Below the pieces are notes generated by a model that saw only the letters and a program-made list of their open reading frames with translations, ran no database searches and was not told where the DNA came from. The translations under genes and the position numbers were made by a program. 54,177 nucleotides of DNA from an uncultured Synechococcus sp. (GTDB lineage Bacteria > Cyanobacteriota > Cyanobacteriia > Phormidesmidales > Phormidesmidaceae): assembly GCA_937911865.1 (NCBI GenBank), contig CALDSK010000285.1, positions 1-54,177 of the forward strand, read 5' to 3'. Shown piece after piece: positions 49,217-54,177 of this stretch; the first letter of the stretch is position 1; the number at the start of each line of letters is the position of its first letter.

Positions 49217-51274
49217 TTAGGGTCCCTGATTTGCCGTCAGCCCAGCTGCCATTTCAGTCAGCGGATTGGGTTTTGATTCGGTCGGTTCTTCAGCCGGTAC
49301 GACCGTAGGATACACCTCTATATCAGCGCCTTCTATCCATCCAGAGTAATAGCGAACTTTGGTATAGTCTGCGTTCAGCTCTAAGAGATCGAACTCACCT
49401 CGAATAGCACTGCTGTCAAAATCGAAACCGCTACGGCTGTTAGACTTGGCCAGTCCATAAGGGCCGCCCCCTACCAAGTTGAGCGCAACTTCATCTAGGG
49501 TGCGCTCGAAGCGCTTGCCGTTCCAGTGCCACTGGTTACCGGGCCAAAAGATTTCATTGCCGCCTGCTGCTCGCTGAGCGACCTCGTTTTCTATACGGTA
49601 GCCGCCCTGTGACAGCTGGGTTTCAAACCCAGGTTCGTACACCACTTCATAACGCAGCGTGTCGGCAGCGGCTTCTTTGTTTTCCTCCTCTAGCGATTGA
49701 TTGGCCCAGAGTACTTCGACCCTATCTTTGTTGAGGGTGGCCGTAGGACCGTCTGCCAAGAAGCTATCGAAGACTTCTACGCCATCTGATGGCAGCGTTG
49801 CGATCGCCGTAAACTGCCAGCAATTCCAGCTGTCGCTATTTCCAATCGTCTTCCAGTTGACCTGACAGGGGCCTTCTCCGGTACCCACCCAGAGGGTGTC
49901 TTCCTCCACCGCCAGCTGGTAAGGAATTGCACCGATCAAGGGACTGTTGGTAATGGTATGGGAGGTCAGTTCTTTGGTTTCAGGCTGGTAGGCGACTAGG
50001 CCATTGGCTGGGAAGTAGGGTACGCCTTCACCACTGCGCTGAGTGCCTAGCCACAGCGTGAGGGGCTCATTTTCGCCGGTTGCCTCTGCTACGGTTTCGT
50101 CGGCTGTGGGCTCGCTGGCTGTTTCGCCAGTTGCTTCCTCTGTAGCTACTGTTTCAGTCGTATCTTCTTCAGGTGCGCTGTCAGATGTGACGGCTTCAGG
50201 TGCAGCGTTCTCAGGTGCATTCTCTGTTTCTGCGGTCTCCTTTTCCGCAGTCTCCTTTTCGGCATCATCGCCAGTGGCTTCGCCAGTGACCTCATCAGTG
50301 GCTCCATCAGTCGACTGAGTTGTCTCTTTGTCTTCCGCGTCATCTGTTGATGCCTCGGCTGTTGACGTGTCGGCGGCGGCTGACTTTACTGAAATTTCGC
50401 CGACTGAAATTTCACCGACAGTGGCCACCAAAGACGTGATCTGATCGCCTTGAATATCTTCAGGTTTGTCTACAACAATTTTGTCATCTTCTGGGCTGTA
50501 GTGAATAAGGCTAGCAAAGCCGCTGTCGCCTTCTCCCTGGCTGGCACTGCTGGCAAACCAAAGATCGGATGCTACACTCACCGCGCCGGCAATACTGGGT
50601 ACGCCTAAGCTAGCACCGAGCTGCGCCTCTTGTAGTTCGCTCAGCGTGTATACCTGCTGGCTAATAACCTCGCCATCTGGTTTTTTGATTTCAAAAAAGA
50701 CCGCATCTTCTTCGGCTGTTGCCAGCTCTTCGGCTGTTGCCTGCTCGGGTGATTCTGGATCGAAGGTGATGGGGCTTAGCTGTTCGGTCAGCCACTCGGC
50801 CTGAAGTCGAATGCGGTATTGATAGGTTTCGCCATCAACCTCAATTGTTTCGTAGTCGGGGTCTGCGATTTTTTGGAGGTCTTTTTGGTAGTCGTAGGGT
50901 TCTTCGTCTGCGCTGGCATCGGCAGCGGTGATAGCCCAGGTGTTGTTGGTTTGGCACAGCGAAAAGATGTGATGCGCAGTGGTTATTGTGACGCTGTCGC
51001 CTGCGATCGCAATTTCCTGAGGGCGAAAGTTGAACAGCTCAAAAATAGGGGTTTCTTCGTTGTCGCTGAGCGCTTTGTTGAGGGGTTCAGGCTTGGATGC
51101 TTTACTGATCGCCTCACAGGCCGCCAGGTTCGACATTTCTGTGGTTAGGCTTTGAGTGCTAACGCCCTCAGCGCTTTCCTCTGGTAGAGGGGTAGAGGGT
51201 GTGACGCAGCTGCCTAGCGCGAATAGCAGTCCTGCTGCCAGGCTAATCTTGGCTGATGATTTTTGAGTGCGCAT
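49217..51274 (-). CDS. Large putative lipoprotein with acidic low-complexity centre
   Basis: 685 aa. The signal peptide ends in a lipobox, LLFALGSC with Cys23. Residues 55-280 look beta-rich (YQYRIRLQAEWLTEQLSPIT). The middle (about 290-405) is a Thr/Glu/Ala-rich low-complexity run. The last 280 residues look like beta-propeller or repeat strands (NEPLTLWLGTQRSGEGVPYF, DTLWVGTGEGPCQVNWKTIG) with a Trp-rich part (WPGNQWHWNGKRFER). I do not recognise a named family. Likely anchored in a membrane and facing the periplasm or surface. Confidence 0.75.
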   Translation of the reverse strand: MRTQKSSAKISLAAGLLFALGSCVTPSTPLPEESAEGVSTQSLTTEMSNLAACEAISKASKPEPLNKALSDNEETPIFELFNFRPQEIAIAGDSVTITTAHHIFSLCQTNNTWAITAADASADEEPYDYQKDLQKIADPDYETIEVDGETYQYRIRLQAEWLTEQLSPITFDPESPEQATAEELATAEEDAVFFEIKKPDGEVISQQVYTLSELQEAQLGASLGVPSIAGAVSVASDLWFASSASQGEGDSGFASLIHYSPEDDKIVVDKPEDIQGDQITSLVATVGEISVGEISVKSAAADTSTAEASTDDAEDKETTQSTDGATDEVTGEATGDDAEKETAEKETAETENAPENAAPEAVTSDSAPEEDTTETVATEEATGETASEPTADETVAEATGENEPLTLWLGTQRSGEGVPYFPANGLVAYQPETKELTSHTITNSPLIGAIPYQLAVEEDTLWVGTGEGPCQVNWKTIGNSDSWNCWQFTAIATLPSDGVEVFDSFLADGPTATLNKDRVEVLWANQSLEEENKEAAADTLRYEVVYEPGFETQLSQGGYRIENEVAQRAAGGNEIFWPGNQWHWNGKRFERTLDEVALNLVGGGPYGLAKSNSRSGFDFDSSAIRGEFDLLELNADYTKVRYYSGWIEGADIEVYPTVVPAEEPTESKPNPLTEMAAGLTANQGP

Positions 51275-51501
51275 GGACCCATCCTCTTTGGTCTACTGCA
51301 ATGCTATCAAGTAGGGGGTAAATTGGTGATCTGAGTCAAGCCACCTTGAAGATTGGATGACAATTGGAACAAGACAGAGTGCTCTGTAATCGCTGCTGGG
51401 GTTGAAAAGTTTTTTATCTTTCCTCAGCGAAAACTCAGTGATGCCCTCTACACTGCAAGCTTGAACCTGAACAATGCTGCAAGGATCTAAAGAGGACAAT
51501 A

Positions 51502-52464
51502 GTGAGTTATTTAGAAGCGGTTGCTGATTTTTATACAGAAGTTGCTGAGACCCCGGATGTCGGTTTGTGCTGTGTGCAGAGTACGCCGCTACAAATGCCA
51601 GGGTTAACCATTCCTGTGCAGATGCAGGAGATGAACTATGGCTGCGGTACAACAGTGCACCCAGCTGAGCTAACCGGTGATCCGACTGTGCTGTATGTCG
51701 GCGTTGGGGGTGGCATTGAAGCGCTACAGTTTGCCTATTTTTCTCGTCGCCCTGAGGCCATTATTGCGGTAGATCCCGTGGCCTCTATGCGGACGGCCGC
51801 AGTGCGAAATTTAGCGATCGCAGCTGAGCAAAATGACTGGTTTGACCCTAGCTTTGTCAGCGTTCGCGAAGGCGATGCGTTCAATATTCCGATGCCGGAT
51901 AATTCTGTTGATGTGGTGGCGCAAAACTGCCTGTTCAACATCTTTGAACCTGAAGATTTGCAGCGAGCGCTCGCTGAGGCATACCGAGTTCTAAAACCTG
52001 AGGGTCGCCTGGTGATGAGCGATCCGATTACCACCCGAGATATTCCGGTGCATTTGCGCAACGACGACCGGCTGCGGGCGATGTGTTTGTCCGGGGCGCT
52101 GACCTACGAGGACTATACCCAAAAAATTATTGATGCCGGATTTGGTCAAGTAGAAGTGCGGGCGCGTCGTCCTTACCGACTGCTGAATGCGAAGCACTAT
52201 AAGCTAGACCAGCACCTGATGCTAGAGAGCTTGGACTGCGTGTCTTTTAAGGTGCCGATTGCGCCGGATGGTGCCTGCATTTTTACCGGCAAGATGGCAG
52301 TGTATGCGGGTGAGCAGGAGTATTTTGACGATAACGCCGGACATATCTTGATGCCGGGCATTCCACTGGCGATCTGTGATAAAACGGCGCGAAACCTGGA
52401 TAAGTTTGAGGATATTACGGTGACGGATTCTACCTGGTATTACGATGGCGGCGGCTGCTGTTAA
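51502..52464 (+). CDS. arsM: ArsM-like arsenite methyltransferase (arsenosugar-type)
   Basis: 320 aa, GTG start with AGAGGAC upstream. The SAM core is VLYVGVGGGIEALQFAYFS, IIAVDPVASM, SVREGDAFNIPMPDNSVDVV and AYRVLKPEGRLVMSD. Conserved cysteines lie in DVGLCCVQ and MNYGCG, and the tail ends YYDGGGCC, a Cys-pair ending seen in the arsenosugar-biosynthesis group of ArsM proteins. These methylate trivalent arsenic. The radical-SAM partner ArsS is not in the window. Convergent to an SDR gene across a hairpin. Family placement is good, but the substrate is an inference. Confidence 0.8.
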   Translation: MSYLEAVADFYTEVAETPDVGLCCVQSTPLQMPGLTIPVQMQEMNYGCGTTVHPAELTGDPTVLYVGVGGGIEALQFAYFSRRPEAIIAVDPVASMRTAAVRNLAIAAEQNDWFDPSFVSVREGDAFNIPMPDNSVDVVAQNCLFNIFEPEDLQRALAEAYRVLKPEGRLVMSDPITTRDIPVHLRNDDRLRAMCLSGALTYEDYTQKIIDAGFGQVEVRARRPYRLLNAKHYKLDQHLMLESLDCVSFKVPIAPDGACIFTGKMAVYAGEQEYFDDNAGHILMPGIPLAICDKTARNLDKFEDITVTDSTWYYDGGGCC

Positions 52465-52484
52465 TCACACCTCCGTTAAGTTCA

Positions 52485-52517
52485 AGCGCTTGCATGTAGC
52501 TCTAGCATGCAAGCGCT
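52485..52517. terminator. Hairpin between convergent arsM and SDR genes
   Basis: AGCGCTTGCATG (52485-52496), 9-nt loop, CATGCAAGCGCT (52506-52517), a perfect 12-bp stem. A third copy, CATGCAAGCGC, follows at about 52520-52530. No U-tract. Confidence 0.55.
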
Positions 52518-52541
52518 CACATGCAAGCGCCTACAGACACA

Positions 52542-53312
52542 TTAGGTTGCCGCAGTACAGGTGTTGTCTACGTCGATAGAGGCTCCGTTGATGAAGCTGG
52601 CATCGTCAGACGCTAGGAAGAGTGCAACGCTAGCAACCTCTTCGGGTTCACAGAATCGGCCTTGAGATTTAGCCATATCAGCTTCTGTGAACTCGACGCC
52701 GAGGGCGCTGCATTCTTTGATTTCGCGGAGGCCGTGGGGCGTACGAATAAAGCCGGGGGCAATGGCATTACAGCGAATGCCCGCATCGCGAAATTCGACT
52801 GCGATCGCTCTAGTGAGCTGAGCCACCGCGCCCTTGGTAACGCAGTAGAGGCTTTCCATCGGTGCGGCTGTAAATGCAGAGATTGAAGACGTATTGATCA
52901 CAACGCCTTTTCCGGCTGCGATCATGCCAGGAAGAACCGCTTTGCTCATCAAGAACATGCTTTTTGCGTTGATATCCATCAGTCGGTCCCAGTCTTCTTC
53001 TGTTGTTTCTAGAAAGGGCTTAACAATCAGCGTTCCGGCATGATTGAAGAGAATATCAATCCTCTCATAGTGGTCGATAATCTGTTTAACGGCGTTTTCA
53101 ACGTCTGCGGCCTTCGAGACATCGGCTTCAACAAAAAATGCGCTGCCGCCAGTATCTTTAATTTCTTGGACTAGCTGTTCGCCAGCGTGCCTTTGAATAT
53201 CGACAATGCCAACGCTGGCTCCTTCGGCCGCAAACCGCAGTGAAGCGGCCCGGCCCGCGCCGCCTGCTCCACCGCTGATCAGCACCACTTTCCCGGATAA
53301 TTTTGGACTCAT
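52542..53312 (-). CDS. Short-chain dehydrogenase/reductase
   Basis: 256 aa classical SDR. The NAD(P) loop reads LISGGAGGAGRAASLRFA (usual TGxxxGxG with Ser for Thr and an extra Ala). The NNAG motif is NHAG in ILFNHAGTL; catalytic Ser is in INTSSISAF, and YCVTK supplies Tyr and Lys. Asp in VGIVDIQ at the end of beta-2 suggests NAD(H) preference. C-terminal part has the expected GRFCEPEEVASVALFLASDD and a short tail with Cys. Substrate unknown. Divergent from the partial gene at 53501, with an inverted repeat between them. Confidence 0.88.
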   Translation of the reverse strand: MSPKLSGKVVLISGGAGGAGRAASLRFAAEGASVGIVDIQRHAGEQLVQEIKDTGGSAFFVEADVSKAADVENAVKQIIDHYERIDILFNHAGTLIVKPFLETTEEDWDRLMDINAKSMFLMSKAVLPGMIAAGKGVVINTSSISAFTAAPMESLYCVTKGAVAQLTRAIAVEFRDAGIRCNAIAPGFIRTPHGLREIKECSALGVEFTEADMAKSQGRFCEPEEVASVALFLASDDASFINGASIDVDNTCTAAT

Positions 53313-53364
53313 GCTTTCTCCTGACTAACTGTGCGTAAGACCTGTGTGTAAGACCTATTTTGTA

Positions 53365-53393
53365 GGGTATACATAGCTCTTGTATGTATACCC
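53365..53393. promoter_or_regulatory. 11-bp inverted repeat in a divergent promoter
   Basis: GGGTATACATA (53365-53375), 7 bp, TATGTATACCC (53383-53393): a perfect dyad 53 bp before the SDR start and 108 bp before the plus-strand gene. The form suits a TetR- or GntR-type operator. Confidence 0.5.
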
Positions 53394-53500
53394 CAATTTG
53401 CCTGAGCGCCCAGCAGAATTATTAAGTCAAACTAACGGGTACTGTCGAATTGAGATGATATGCGCCAAACTGTGGACGTTGTGAGCTTTCGAGGTCCCTT

Positions 53501-54177
53501 ATGCCTATTTCTCTGGTCGATGTCGCTAAATATTATTCGGGTGTGAGCCATCAAAAGCAAGCGCTTCAGCGCCTACAGCAGGAAATAGAAAGCGCCAATC
53601 CTGAACTGCTTTCGGATACGTCTGACTTTGCTCGCCTGTGGCGTAACCAAACGGCGGTAAAAAATGACTTTTTGATTACCCCGGAGGGCATTGGCCCCGC
53701 GAAAATCGGCAGTACCTATGGTCAAATTAAGCAGGCACTGGGCGCTGACTACACATATGTCGATGTATCCCCTTTTATGGTGGATTTAGCAGGCGTTGCG
53801 GTGATGCGCGAGGGTATTTCAGGGTTTTTCCCAGGACGGGCGATCGCATTTTACCTGGCCTATCCATCCTCGGCCGCGCTCACCGATAGCACAAAAATAA
53901 ATTTGTTTATTACCGCTAACCCGAAGTATCAAACCGCACAGGGGACGGGCCCGGGTACGCTGCTCTCTGCCGCTGTTAAAGACTACGGCAAAGCGACACT
54001 GAGCTTTAACTCAGACGGTGAGTCTCGCGAATTTGTGAAGTTCGAGCGCACGCCAGATAATCTGGTATTTCGAGCAGAAGCGTTAACCCACAGCTTTGCT
54101 GGCGACTACTCTGTGCCAGATGCTATAGCGGTTCCTGATTGCGTGAGGTACGATTCTGAGACAGTGACACAGGCAAC
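53501..54177 (+). CDS. Unidentified protein, 3'-truncated by window edge
   Basis: ATG at 53501, then an open frame of 225 codons to the window edge. The first 45 residues, ISLVDVAKYYSGVSHQKQAL, then RLQQEIESANP, resemble a motif at the edges of cyanobacterial cell-wall/peptidoglycan-associated proteins (I.L.DaakyY..L.HQ.qAl..L). After a short linker, FLITPEGIGPAKIGSTYGQI starts a second, unassigned domain with alternating strands. No N-terminal signal peptide is seen. Function undetermined. Confidence 0.7.
   Translation, partial: MPISLVDVAKYYSGVSHQKQALQRLQQEIESANPELLSDTSDFARLWRNQTAVKNDFLITPEGIGPAKIGSTYGQIKQALGADYTYVDVSPFMVDLAGVAVMREGISGFFPGRAIAFYLAYPSSAALTDSTKINLFITANPKYQTAQGTGPGTLLSAAVKDYGKATLSFNSDGESREFVKFERTPDNLVFRAEALTHSFAGDYSVPDAIAVPDCVRYDSETVTQA

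Noticed and set aside
1..54177. tRNA, rRNA, riboswitch, insertion-sequence or prophage elements
   Set aside because: Looked for tRNA arms, transposase motifs and common riboswitch cores by eye and saw none; a covariance-model scan would be needed to exclude small RNAs.

Overview
The window is cyanobacterial. The HIP1 palindrome GCGATCGC recurs throughout. The genes include phylloquinone synthesis enzymes (menA, menC, menE and a DHNA-CoA thioesterase-like gene), a class II FBPase/SBPase, glutamyl-tRNA reductase, IspG, a CtpA-type protease, PRC-barrel/DUF2382 proteins and Uma2/DUF820. The moderate GC and gene set would suit a Leptolyngbya/Phormidesmis/Synechococcus-like lineage, but I cannot name a species. 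It is mostly core chromosome with a small accessory stretch (about 7-10.7 kb). I see no rRNA, tRNA, CRISPR array, transposase or prophage.

Layout: 1-2.3 kb is the N-terminal part of a filamentous-haemagglutinin-type exoprotein that runs off the left edge. 3.4-7.0 kb is a two-gene ABC exporter predicted to be an asymmetric heterodimer. 7.9-10.7 kb holds an HxlR regulator, a small P-loop kinase, a miniature beta-helix-start protein and a decayed sensor locus. 10.8-15.9 kb holds a Yip1-like membrane protein, an alpha/beta hydrolase, a possible 37-residue membrane peptide with its own terminator, and tandem AI-2E-family permeases. 15.9-23 kb is stress-flavoured: N-formylglutamate amidohydrolase-like, baeRF (eRF1-like), cupin, CDGSH iron-sulfur, two PRC/DUF2382 proteins and a membrane protein. 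23-31 kb holds Uma2, a lipoprotein methyltransferase, a zinc-ribbon membrane protein, hemA, glpX and a DUF3352 protein. 31.4-37.6 kb is the phylloquinone cluster with an M23 peptidase. 37.7-41.6 kb holds birA, DUF1823, exbB-exbD-exbD and a TPR protein. 41.8-49.1 kb holds ispG, ctpA, a small conserved protein, a histidine kinase and an MFS transporter. 49.2-54.2 kb holds a large lipoprotein, an ArsM-like methyltransferase, an SDR and the start of a further gene.

The observations I rate highest are these. (1) A window-wide set of about 16 short non-coding tandem repeat tracts, plus one coding tract, with 11-24 nt units. Each locus has its own unit sequence. Four overlap a gene's stop codon, and two more start within five bases of one. 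This is a structural habit of the genome, not one repeat family. (2) A tandem ExbD pair in which the first copy has Thr where the membrane Asp that carries protons should be, while the second keeps it. (3) Several strong palindromes beside genes, which look like operators for an HxlR regulator, a histidine kinase, glpX, ispG and an SDR. (4) A decayed sensor gene beside a 19-bp perfect inverted repeat.

All functions come from reading motifs by eye. No database search was run.
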